Positions 7,913 to 14,039 of a stretch of DNA of 21,169 nucleotides are shown here, piece after piece. The DNA lies in NCBI GenBank assembly GCA_937880585.1, contig CALFMR010000300.1, forward strand, positions 1-21,169. Direction: 5' to 3'. Numbering within the stretch: position 1 is the stretch's first letter; every line of letters starts with the position of its first letter. Both the position numbers and the translations under genes were made by a program. The DNA is from an uncultured Acidobacteriota bacterium (GTDB taxonomy: Bacteria; Acidobacteriota; Vicinamibacteria; Vicinamibacterales; SCN-69-37). The notes under the pieces were generated by a model. It was given only the letters and a program-made list of their open reading frames with translations, searched no databases and was not told the origin of the DNA.

Positions 7913-8266
7913 TGGTGGAGGCGGCGGGAGTCGAACCCGCGTCCGAAAGGCCTGTCGCTGTCAGACTCTACGTGCGTAGCCGCCCTTGTGTTTTCGTCAC
8001 CGGCAACCGAGAACGGCGAAAGCGCCGGCGACTAGTCCGTTAGGTTTCGCTCCGGCGCGCCGGACGCACGCCAGAACTATCCTGCTGAATGGCGTTCACT
8101 CCCAACCCGCAGGCTGGTCAGGGTGAACGTCGCGAGCCTAGTTAGGCCGCGAGCGCAAGCTGCGGTTCCGCAGTTACGTTGGTTGCCCACCGGTTTAACG
8201 AGCGAGATGGACGAGCTCGGCACGCATCCAACAGTCCCTTGCCCCCGTCGAAGCCAGATCGCCCCC
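7913..8266 (-). ncRNA. ssrA: tmRNA (transfer-messenger RNA)
   Basis: The 354-nt mature RNA rescues ribosomes stalled on broken mRNAs and tags the nascent chain for proteolysis. The 5' end GGGGGCG (8266-8260) pairs with CGCCTCC near the 3' end, giving a 7-bp acceptor stem with one G-U pair. It is followed by the conserved GGCTTCGACG segment. The 3' end has a T-arm (GCGGG, loop TTCGACT, CCCGC) and an encoded ACCA ending at 7913. The tag frame begins with a GCA resume codon at 8186-8184 and stops at TAA 8144-8142. It encodes ATNVTAEPQLALAA; the ALAA end is the ClpXP-type degron found in most bacteria. This is the classical one-piece form, with no permuted ends. The tag's exact first residue is inferred from the frame. 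Confidence 0.96.
8142..8186 (-). CDS. tmRNA-encoded proteolysis tag frame
   Basis: This 14-codon tag frame inside the tmRNA starts at the probable resume codon GCA and ends in TAA, giving ATNVTAEPQLALAA. It has no start codon by design: translation resumes here after trans-translation. The LALAA terminus matches the family rule; the position of the resume codon is inferred. Confidence 0.8.
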   Translation of the reverse strand, partial: ATNVTAEPQLALAA

Positions 8267-8289
8267 ACAGAGGAATGACTGCTCTCATC

Positions 8290-8318
8290 ATTCTGACAGG
8301 CCGATCTCCATTCGACAA
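8290..8318 (-). promoter_or_regulatory. Candidate tmRNA promoter
   Basis: On the minus strand TTGTCG (8313-8318) and CAGAAT (8290-8295) are spaced by 17 bp, each 4 of 6 to the sigma-70 consensus. Transcription would start near 8283, leaving a leader of about 17 nt for RNase P to remove at the mature 5' end (8266). This is a weak, position-based call. Confidence 0.3.
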
Positions 8319-8328
8319 CCGGCCTCGT

Positions 8329-8505
8329 TTATTTCGACGTGGGCGTCTCCGGCTCGGGGCGCTTGCGCACGAGCGTGGGCGTCAGGTCCTGACGCGCGGG
8401 GCGGGCGTGTTTGCGTGCGATGTGAGTGGACAGGCGGTTCTGCGGCACTTCGTCGCCACAGAACCGGCACTGCGCCTTGCCGGGCGAGATGCGGATGCCT
8501 TGCAT
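8329..8505 (-). CDS. Small C2H2-type zinc-finger protein, 58 aa
   Basis: The 58-residue frame begins MQGIRISPGKAQ and contains one zinc-binding pattern: CRFCGDEVPQNRLSTHIARKH, that is C-x2-C-x11-H-x4-H at residues 13-33. A basic, Pro-rich tail follows (KHARPARQDLTPTL, ending PEPETPTSK). The Cys/His spacing and ordinary composition argue for a real gene, unlike the Arg/Ala-rich shadow frames around it. It lies 59 bp downstream of ADOP permease 1 on the same strand, so it may be co-transcribed, and upstream of tmRNA. A strong hairpin (8520-8554) sits just before the start, and no clear Shine-Dalgarno is seen. Small bacterial zinc fingers bind nucleic acid or protein; I cannot say which applies here. 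Confidence 0.65.
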   Translation of the reverse strand: MQGIRISPGKAQCRFCGDEVPQNRLSTHIARKHARPARQDLTPTLVRKRPEPETPTSK

Positions 8506-8519
8506 GTGACTACCAGCAT

Positions 8520-8554
8520 GAGCGGTCGCGACCGCGGCGGTCAAGCGACCGCTC
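8520..8554 (-). terminator. Strong GC hairpin between ADOP permease 1 and the zinc-finger gene
   Basis: Perfect 10-bp arms GAGCGGTCGC (8520-8529) and GCGACCGCTC (8545-8554) are present. The 15-nt loop itself contains a small dyad (GACCG/CGGTC). It begins 10 nt after the permease stop codon and ends 14 nt before the zinc-finger ATG. No U-tract follows on the minus transcript, so it may be an mRNA 3'-end stabiliser, an attenuator of the small gene or a factor-dependent terminator rather than a classical terminator. Confidence 0.5.
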
Positions 8555-8564
8555 GATCTCCGCG

Positions 8565-11138
8565 CTATTCGATCCGCATCGTGACCGCCGGATCGATGCG
8601 CGCGGCGCGCTCGGCCGGTCCGACCGAGGCGACCAGACCGACCAGCGCGAGCAAAACGGCCACACCGGCGAACGTCAGCGGGTCGATCGCGGCGACGCCG
8701 AAGAGCGCGCCTTGCAGAAATCGCGTCAGCAACAGCGCTGCGACGCCGCCGGCCGCCAGGCCTACGGCGACGAGCGCGGCTCCGCGTCTCATGATGAGGC
8801 GCCGCACGTCGCCGGTCGTCGCACCGAGCGCGAGCCTGATACCGATTTCGCGCGTCCGCGTGGCAACGAGATACGCGATGACCGCATGGACACCCGCCGC
8901 GGCGACCGCCGTGCCGATGATGGCGAAGATGCCGAGAAGCGAGACGTACAACGTGCGGTCGCCCATCGACGCCGCGACGACGTCCGTCATCGGCTCGACG
9001 CGAAACGTGGCCTGATGCGGGTTGACGTCGCGGACGGCCGCGCGAATCGCGTCGGCGAGCCATGGGAATGGCTGGTCGCTGCGCACGACCAGCGTCGACC
9101 CGACGCTCGACAACTGCGCGAAGTTCTGCGCGACCGGATAGTAGATCTCGGGCACGGGCGATTCGTCCAGACCAACCTGACGTACGTCGCCAACCACGCC
9201 GACGATCTCGCCGCGATCGTGCAGGACGCGACCGATTGGATCGACATCGGGCAGATACTGTCGGACGAACGCGTCGTTCACGACAAGGGCAAGCGCCGCG
9301 TCGGCGCGATCTGCCGTCGTGAATGTGCGTCCTCGCGTGATCGGAATGCCCATCGCGCGGAAGTAGCCGGGCGTGACGTAGCGGAACTCGGCCGATCCCA
9401 TGCCGTCACGGCCATCGATGGCGAAGCGCCCGAACCAGCCGGATTCCTGTAGCGGCAGCAGCGAGACAAATCCCGCTGCCTGAACGCCAGGGATTGAACG
9501 GACGCGTGCGTCGATGGCCGCCGATTCGTCGGCGTTGGCCACGGCGATGTGAGCCGTGAGCACGCCGGCCGCATCGAAGCCGGACGGCGCGTGGCGCAAG
9601 TTCACGAACGTGCGCAGCAGCAGGCCGGCGCCGACGAGCAAGGCGAAGGCCAGCGCGACCTCGGCGACGACGAGGCCGTCTCGAACGCGCCCGTGCGGCG
9701 CGTTGCCCCGCTCACCGGATTTCATGTCGCGTTCGAGATCGACCCGCGCACCAGGAACGACGCCAAAGACGACGCCCGCAGCAAGGCACACGCCGGCGAG
9801 TACGGCGAGCACGCGCCAGTCGAGACCGATGTCGGTCGCGCGCGGCAGATAGCTGCCCGCGATCGCGACGAGCGGCGGCATGGCCGCGACGGCGACGAGC
9901 AGTCCGCACACGCCGCCCGCGCCCGAGAGCAGGAGTCCCTCGGCGACGTGCTGGCGCACCAGCCGCCAGCGGCTCGCGCCGAGCGCGGCGCGAACCGCCG
10001 TTTCGTGCGCGCGGGACGCGGCGCGCGCGAGCAGCAGATTCGCCACGTTCGCGCACGCGGTGAGTAGCACCAAGCCGGACGCGCCGAGCAGCACGAGGAG
10101 CGGCAGCCGCACATGGCCTGCGACGACGTCGCTGAGCGGCACGACGTTCACGTGCCGGCCCGCGACAAGACCGTTCGCGATCGCCGTGAGCTCGACGCGT
10201 GCGGCGTCGATGGACGCGCCATGTTGCCGACGCCCAATGACCGAGTCCACGCGCCCTTGATCCGAGAGTCGCCGCGACCATGGCACCCACACGTCCGTCG
10301 ACGCGCCATTGTCGAGCGACCAGAGATCCGCGCTCGCGCCGCGTGGATACGGAAACTGAAAGCCATGCGGCATGACGCCGACGACAATGAACGATTGGCC
10401 GTCGAGCGTGAGCCGGCGGCCGACGATGGTCGGATCAGATGAGAAGTGCCGCTGCCACAGACCAGCCGAGATGACCGCGGCATCGGGCGCGTCATCATCA
10501 CGCAGCGTGCGTCCGATGGCCGCGTGCGTGCCAAGCGCGGCGAAGAGCGGCGCCTGCGTTTCCACGACCGCGAGACGTTCAGGCTCGACGCCGTCCTGTA
10601 GCGTGCGTGACGTCACGAGAAACGCGGCCAGTGCGCGCACGGATCGCGCGTGCGTCCGCCAGGCCGTGAGGTCCGCGCCGGTGACGTACTGTGCGGGCAG
10701 CCGCGGGTCCGAAGCGTTCATGACGGAGACCTGCACGATCTCGTCAGGGTGGGGGAACGGCAGCGGACGCAACAGCACGCCGCTCACGACGCTGACGATG
10801 GCGGTATTCGCGCCGATGCCGAGGGCCAGCGAGAGAACAGCAGTCGCGGCAAAGCCGGGGTGATGGACGAGCGTTCGGAAGGCGCGACGAAGGTCGACGC
10901 CGAAGTCCGCCATCCACGGCAGACGGCGTTGATCGCGCATGGCGTCGAGGGCCGGGGCGAGCGGTCCGGCCCGCAGGATTGCCGCGCGTCTGGCTGCATC
11001 CGGCGCAACGCCCCGCCCGCGCGCATCGTCTTCGGCGAGCGCGAGGTGCGCGCGCAATTCGTCTTCGAGATCCGCGTCGCGGTGCGAGGGACGGAGCGTG
11101 TGCCAGAGACGACTGAACCACTCGCGCAGCGTCGGCAT
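8565..11138 (-). CDS. ADOP-type duplicated FtsX/MacB permease (module 1)
   Basis: This 857-aa inner-membrane protein has the architecture of the acidobacterial duplicated orphan permeases. A short cytoplasmic N-terminal helix-rich domain comes first (residues 1-80, with DLEDELRAHLALAEDDARGRG). TM1 is in FAATAVLSLALGIGANTAIVSVV (about 97-120), then a MacB-like periplasmic domain (about 130-330). Next are FtsX helices with the signature LTACANVANLLLARA (about 363-377). A second periplasmic domain and a second FtsX block follow, ending ERAARIDPAVTMRIE. GGGGAGG lies 5 nt before the ATG. It follows its PadR regulator by 33 bp. The family is related to MacB but is usually encoded without an ATPase beside it, and none is seen here. 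Substrate and energy source are unknown; export of peptides or lipid-like molecules is only a guess. Confidence 0.93.
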   Translation of the reverse strand: MPTLREWFSRLWHTLRPSHRDADLEDELRAHLALAEDDARGRGVAPDAARRAAILRAGPLAPALDAMRDQRRLPWMADFGVDLRRAFRTLVHHPGFAATAVLSLALGIGANTAIVSVVSGVLLRPLPFPHPDEIVQVSVMNASDPRLPAQYVTGADLTAWRTHARSVRALAAFLVTSRTLQDGVEPERLAVVETQAPLFAALGTHAAIGRTLRDDDAPDAAVISAGLWQRHFSSDPTIVGRRLTLDGQSFIVVGVMPHGFQFPYPRGASADLWSLDNGASTDVWVPWSRRLSDQGRVDSVIGRRQHGASIDAARVELTAIANGLVAGRHVNVVPLSDVVAGHVRLPLLVLLGASGLVLLTACANVANLLLARAASRAHETAVRAALGASRWRLVRQHVAEGLLLSGAGGVCGLLVAVAAMPPLVAIAGSYLPRATDIGLDWRVLAVLAGVCLAAGVVFGVVPGARVDLERDMKSGERGNAPHGRVRDGLVVAEVALAFALLVGAGLLLRTFVNLRHAPSGFDAAGVLTAHIAVANADESAAIDARVRSIPGVQAAGFVSLLPLQESGWFGRFAIDGRDGMGSAEFRYVTPGYFRAMGIPITRGRTFTTADRADAALALVVNDAFVRQYLPDVDPIGRVLHDRGEIVGVVGDVRQVGLDESPVPEIYYPVAQNFAQLSSVGSTLVVRSDQPFPWLADAIRAAVRDVNPHQATFRVEPMTDVVAASMGDRTLYVSLLGIFAIIGTAVAAAGVHAVIAYLVATRTREIGIRLALGATTGDVRRLIMRRGAALVAVGLAAGGVAALLLTRFLQGALFGVAAIDPLTFAGVAVLLALVGLVASVGPAERAARIDPAVTMRIE

Positions 11139-11171
11139 CGAAGCCTCCCCCGTACGCTGATGGGAATCGGC

Positions 11172-11516
11172 TCAGCCCTGCTGATGGAGCAGGCTGTGCA
11201 TGATCGCCGCCATCCGCTCCCACTCGGCGGTCTCGGCAGCGAGTTGCCGCCGGCCCGCGGCCGTGAGTCGATAGAAGCGCGCGCGTCGGTTGTTTTCGGT
11301 GACGCCCCAGTCGCCGCGGATGAACCCGCGCTGCTCGAGACGCATCAACGCGGGGTAGAGCGTCCCCATGTTGAGCTGCACCGCGCCGCTCGAGATCTGT
11401 TCGATGCGCCCGGCGACCGTGTAGCCGTGCGATGGCCCGAGCGCCTCGAGCGTCCGCAATACCATCAGATCGAGCGTGCCCTGGAGGACGTCCGTCTTCG
11501 GAGCCGCATTAGCCAT
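11172..11516 (-). CDS. PadR-family transcriptional regulator (module 1)
   Basis: This 114-aa winged-helix repressor has the standard PadR-s1 core: LQGTLDLMVLRTLEALGPSHGYTVAGRIEQ, then VQLNMGTLYPALMRLEQRGFIRGDW (recognition helix and turn), ENNRRARFYRLTAAGRRQL (wing) and a C-terminal dimer helix. PadR proteins block their own operon until a ligand, often a phenolic or a drug, is bound. It is the first gene of a two- or three-gene unit with ADOP permease 1 and perhaps the zinc-finger gene. A consensus TTGACA promoter lies so close that the mRNA should be almost leaderless. An inverted repeat CCAATA/TATTGG spans the promoter core and the start region, a likely operator for autorepression. The family is certain; ligand and targets are not known. 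Confidence 0.95.
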   Translation of the reverse strand: MANAAPKTDVLQGTLDLMVLRTLEALGPSHGYTVAGRIEQISSGAVQLNMGTLYPALMRLEQRGFIRGDWGVTENNRRARFYRLTAAGRRQLAAETAEWERMAAIMHSLLHQQG

Positions 11517-11517
11517 G

Positions 11518-11555
11518 CCAATAGAATGCTAGCGCCTGCTGTATTGGCCTGTCAA
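11518..11555 (-). promoter_or_regulatory. Promoter and candidate PadR operator of module 1
   Basis: Minus strand: TTGACA (11550-11555, perfect -35), 18-bp spacer, TAGCAT (11526-11531, -10-like). Predicted start of transcription is about 11519-11520, some 3 nt before the ATG at 11516. An inverted repeat CCAATA (11518-11523) / TATTGG (11542-11547) brackets the -10 region. The promoter call is based on the motif match; operator function is inferred. Confidence 0.6.
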
Positions 11556-11559
11556 ATGC

Positions 11560-11594
11560 GAAGTCGGAAGTTCAAAGTCAGAAGCCAGAAGTAA
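11560..11594 (+). repeat. Degenerate heptanucleotide tandem repeat
   Basis: Five consecutive 7-bp units, GAAGTCG, GAAGTTC, AAAGTCA, GAAGCCA, GAAGTAA, match a consensus near GAAGTCA. They are A/G-rich and stand out from the GC-rich surroundings. They lie between the padR promoter and the broken PQQ-propeller remnant, marking a junction. Confidence 0.6.
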
Positions 11595-11596
11595 GA

Positions 11597-11802
11597 GGCG
11601 GCGAGATCATCTGGGACGTCGACACCGCTCGTCCACCGCTCGTCCGTACGAGACCGTGAACGGCGTCGCGGCAACTGGCGGCGCGCTGGATGATTCCGGG
11701 CCCGTCGTTGCCGGCGGCATGGTGTTCGTCAATTCCGGCTACGCGTTCATGGGCGGGATGCCGCGCAACGTGCTGCTGGCGTTCACGGTCGACGGACGAT
11801 GA
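11597..11802 (+). pseudogene. Remnant of a PQQ-type beta-propeller protein (C-terminal end), frameshifted
   Basis: The final segment reads TVNGVAATGGALDDSGPV, then VAGGMVFVNSGYAFMGGM and NVLLAFTVDGR, with TGA at 11800-11802. This is the characteristic C terminus of PQQ-binding-like beta-propeller dehydrogenases such as polyvinyl-alcohol dehydrogenase-like enzymes. Upstream, GEIIWDVDTARP continues the family pattern but in another frame. The frame change is explained by an exact 11-bp tandem duplication, ACCGCTCGTCC at 11624-11634 and again at 11635-11645. Deleting one copy restores DTARPYETVNGV. Homology stops at about 11597, next to the heptanucleotide repeat, and the rest of the gene (several hundred codons) is missing. 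No start codon or promoter is associated with it. It is a decayed fragment pointing toward the msrA terminator. Confidence 0.8.
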
Positions 11803-11809
11803 CGGGAGT

Positions 11810-11839
11810 GCCCGCGAAGCCGATCAGTGCTTCGCGGGC
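11810..11839 (-). terminator. GC hairpin spanning the msrA stop codon
   Basis: Perfect 10-bp arms GCCCGCGAAG (11810-11819) and CTTCGCGGGC (11830-11839) enclose a 10-nt loop. The loop contains the msrA stop codon (11824-11826), so the last codons form one arm. It lies between the convergent ends of msrA and the propeller remnant and could terminate in both directions. No U-tract follows on either strand, so the call is structural only. Confidence 0.5.
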
Positions 11840-12642
11840 TTGGCGACGTACATGTCGGTGAACAGCGTCCTGAACGCGGCCATCCTGGGGCCGTCCACCT
11901 GCACGATGTACGGAAGATCGGGGTGCTTCAGGTAGTAATCCTGCTGGGCTTCCGGCACGCGGTTGAATTGTTGCAGCGGCGTGACGAGCGTGACGATTTC
12001 GCTCGCGTAGGCATGAGCCTTCGTCAGTTGCGCGATGTACGCCTCCGCGATCTGCTGCTGTTGCTCGTCGGCATAGAAGATGTTGGAGCGGTATTCCGCG
12101 CCGACGTCCGGCGTCTGACGATCGCGCTGCGTCGGGTCGTGAGCGGCAGAGAAGTAGATGTGCAGGATCTGGCCGTAGGAAATCTGTCCGGGGTCGAACG
12201 TGATCTGCACGGCCTCGGCCGGCGCCGCCTTGGAGCCAGCCGTGCCATTGGCCGCCGTGCCGTTCGCGGCCGCCATACCGCTCGCACCCGCCATGCCGCT
12301 CGCACCCGCCATGCCGTTCGCTCCCGCCATGCCGCTGGCCCCCGCCATGCCGCCTGCGCCCGCCATGCTGCCGGATCCCGCCATGCCGCCCGCGTCCGGC
12401 GGGGCCTCGGCGGCACCGGAAAATCCGGCGACGACTCGTTTCACGCCCTTGACGTGCTCGAAGAGCTCCTGCATGCCCCAGTAGCAGCCGCCCGCGAGCG
12501 TCGCGGTCTCGGCCTTGCCCGCGGTCAACGGATTGTCGACCGCCGGCGCGGGAACGGCGTGCGGCGGTTGGTCGGCGCGCGCCACGACGGTGAACGCGAC
12601 GAGTGAAGAGAGCACGCACAGTGCGGAAATGGTCTGGCGCAT
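11824..12642 (-). CDS. msrA: Exported peptide methionine sulfoxide reductase A with Met-patterned repeat insert
   Basis: The protein has 272 aa. ATG 12642 is preceded by GAGGG at 7 nt and opens a signal peptide (MRQTISALCVLSSLVAFTVV, cleavage near ARA-D24). MsrA reduces Met-S-sulfoxide in oxidised proteins, here in the periplasm or outside. Catalytic Cys is C53 in GGCYWG. The acid E143 is in AEAVQITFDP; D169 and Y184 lie in AHDPTQ and AEYRSNIFYADE. The C-terminal part is typical of the family. Between C53 and E143 the usual loop (NPTY..V..G.TGHAE) is absent. It is replaced by about 50 residues of Gly-X-Y triplets in which Met recurs exactly every six residues (M87, 93, 99, 105, 111, 117, 123). 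The spacing from Cys to Glu is 90 residues, against 43 in E. coli MsrA. The mature protein has no second Cys, so recycling must differ from the multi-Cys enzymes. The family is clear; activity with this loop is not certain. Confidence 0.88.
   Translation of the reverse strand: MRQTISALCVLSSLVAFTVVARADQPPHAVPAPAVDNPLTAGKAETATLAGGCYWGMQELFEHVKGVKRVVAGFSGAAEAPPDAGGMAGSGSMAGAGGMAGASGMAGANGMAGASGMAGASGMAAANGTAANGTAGSKAAPAEAVQITFDPGQISYGQILHIYFSAAHDPTQRDRQTPDVGAEYRSNIFYADEQQQQIAEAYIAQLTKAHAYASEIVTLVTPLQQFNRVPEAQQDYYLKHPDLPYIVQVDGPRMAAFRTLFTDMYVAKPAKH
12274..12390 (-). repeat. 18-bp in-frame tandem repeat encoding a Met-bearing Gly-X-Y hexapeptide
   Basis: Methionine codons (CAT on the plus strand) occur at 12274, 12292, 12310, 12328, 12346, 12364 and 12382, exactly 18 bp apart. 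The hexapeptide is GMAGAS with variants GAN, GAG and GSG. Gly occupies every third residue from 86 to 128 except at 92 (Ser) and 125 (Ala). It arose by tandem duplication inside msrA. Confidence 0.9.
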
Positions 12643-12761
12643 GGTCTGTCCCTCATGCGGTCGCACAGGACAAGACATCGCGCGCCGCTCCCGCCAACCT
12701 TACGGCGAGACTGGCTCCACGCCAAGATCCAGAAACGTCGTCTCGTATGGGGCCAGCGGCG
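12643..12761 (-). other. fabV-msrA gap with a possible gene remnant
   Basis: On the minus strand a short frame ending at TAA 12700-12702 reads VGLTPLAPYETTFLDLG, then VEPVSP. This has normal protein-like composition, unlike shadow frames here, and resembles the C-terminal beta-sandwich ends of carbohydrate-active enzymes. It begins next to the fabV stop in a different frame and has no start. It is possibly a leftover gene end. Nearer msrA lies the GAGGG ribosome-binding site. Confidence 0.3.
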
Positions 12762-13934
12762 TCAGTCCAACGGCGAGATGTCAGCGCCGTAGTCGACGCC
12801 GGCGGCTTCGAAACCGAAGATGCGCAGGAAGTCGCGGCGGAATCCGGTCAGGTCCGAAAGGTCCATGACACTGTCCGTATCAACGACGTCCCAGCGTCGC
12901 CGAACTTCGGCCTGGACGGCGTCGTCGAGTTCCCAGTCGTCCATGCGGATGCGGCCGGCGTCATCGAGCGTCGGCGACGTGGCGCCGTCCGCGAGATGCG
13001 CGCGGAACAGCCGATGGATCTGCTGGACGCAGTCCTCGTGTACGCCGCGCTCCTTCATCACCTTGAACAGCAGCGATGCGTAGAGGGGAATGGCGGGAAT
13101 CGCGGCACTCGCTTGGGTGACGACGGCTTTGAGGACGGCAACGCGCGCGTCGCCGCCGAGCGGCCGCCGCAGTTCCGCGGCTGCGCGATCGAGGTCCGCC
13201 TTCGCCTTGCCGAGCGTGCCTTCCCAGTAGATCGGCCACGTGAGTGCGCTGCCGATGTAGGTGTAGGCGAGCGTCCGGAAGCCAGGGCGAAGCAGGCCTT
13301 CGCGCTGCAGGTGCCTCACCCAGCGCTCCCAATCCTCGCCGCCCATGACTTTGACCGTCGCGTGGATCTCGTCTTCGCTCGCCGGTGCCAGGTCGACGTC
13401 GTGCACCACGCCCTTGGCGACGTTCAACGTCTTGATGTGGACGGGCTGGCCGACGGGCTTGATGGCGCTGCGAAAGAGCGTCCCACTATCCGGATCGCGG
13501 CGCACGGGCGAGGCCAGGCTGTAGATCAGGAGATCGATGCCGCCGAGATCGCGGCGGACGAGATCGGCGATCTGCGTCTTCGTCTCGTCCGCGAAGGCGT
13601 CGGCATTCACCGTCCGCGCATAGAGGCCGTCGCTGGCCGCGATCCGATCGAAGGCGTGGTTGTTGTACCAGCCCGCCGTGGCCGTCGTTTCCGCCGTCGG
13701 CGCCTTCTCGAATGACAGGCAGAGCGTCTTCGCGCGGAGGGCGAAAGCGGCGACGCTACGCGAGGCGAGGCCGTAGCCACCTGATCCGCCCACGACGAGC
13801 ACGTTCGGCGACGTGGATGCAGCGATACGCGGCTGCGATCGCACCCAATCGACTTGATCACGCACGAGACGCGCGCATCCGATCGGGTGCGCCGTCGTGC
13901 AAATGAAGCCTCGGACGCGGGGCGTGATGATCAT
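12762..13934 (-). CDS. fabV: Enoyl-[acyl-carrier-protein] reductase (NADH), FabV type
   Basis: The protein has 390 aa, normal length for FabV/TER. It catalyses the last reduction of each fatty-acid elongation cycle, trans-2-enoyl-ACP (or -CoA) to the saturated acyl thioester. It opens with the conserved IITPRVRGFICTTAHPIGC. The dinucleotide site is VVGGSGGYGLASR (about 47-59). YSLASPVRRDP (138-148) is a family block. The catalytic Tyr-x8-Lys is Y236...K245 in PIYWEGTLGKAK, the long-spaced form that separates FabV from FabI (Tyr-x6-Lys). Further family blocks are IPLYASLLFKVMKE, and MDDWELDDAVQ followed by WDVV near the C terminus. FabV enzymes are known to be naturally triclosan-tolerant. No other fatty-acid gene is adjacent, so it stands alone between PadR 2 and msrA. 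A TATAGA box at 13964-13969 may be its -10. Confidence 0.97.
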   Translation of the reverse strand: MIITPRVRGFICTTAHPIGCARLVRDQVDWVRSQPRIAASTSPNVLVVGGSGGYGLASRSVAAFALRAKTLCLSFEKAPTAETTATAGWYNNHAFDRIAASDGLYARTVNADAFADETKTQIADLVRRDLGGIDLLIYSLASPVRRDPDSGTLFRSAIKPVGQPVHIKTLNVAKGVVHDVDLAPASEDEIHATVKVMGGEDWERWVRHLQREGLLRPGFRTLAYTYIGSALTWPIYWEGTLGKAKADLDRAAAELRRPLGGDARVAVLKAVVTQASAAIPAIPLYASLLFKVMKERGVHEDCVQQIHRLFRAHLADGATSPTLDDAGRIRMDDWELDDAVQAEVRRRWDVVDTDSVMDLSDLTGFRRDFLRIFGFEAAGVDYGADISPLD

Positions 13935-13963
13935 GCGAAGACGGCGCGAGCTGGAGGCCGCAT

Positions 13964-13969
13964 TCTATA
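13964..13969 (-). promoter_or_regulatory. Candidate -10 box upstream of fabV
   Basis: TATAGA on the minus strand lies 29 nt upstream of the fabV ATG, in a locally AT-rich patch (TATAGAAT). No good -35 is seen at 16-18 bp. The site lies in the 105-bp gap after the second padR gene, so fabV may have its own promoter. Confidence 0.3.
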
Positions 13970-14039
13970 TGAGTACGACCGTGCCGACCGCGACACGGGC
14001 ACTCGTCGACGGTGAGGTAGTCATCGATCCGCGGCGACG

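Noticed and set aside
7644..7979. 111-codon plus-strand frame ending in GGGGSRTRVRKA
   Set aside because: That ending is the antisense translation of the tmRNA T-arm and acceptor; such annotations are common artefacts next to tRNA-like 3' ends.
8077..8268. 63-codon minus-strand frame
   Set aside because: It lies entirely inside the tmRNA and is in a different frame from the tag.
11560..11594. Repeat array considered as a CRISPR
   Set aside because: Units are 7 bp and directly adjacent, with no spacers and no cas genes.
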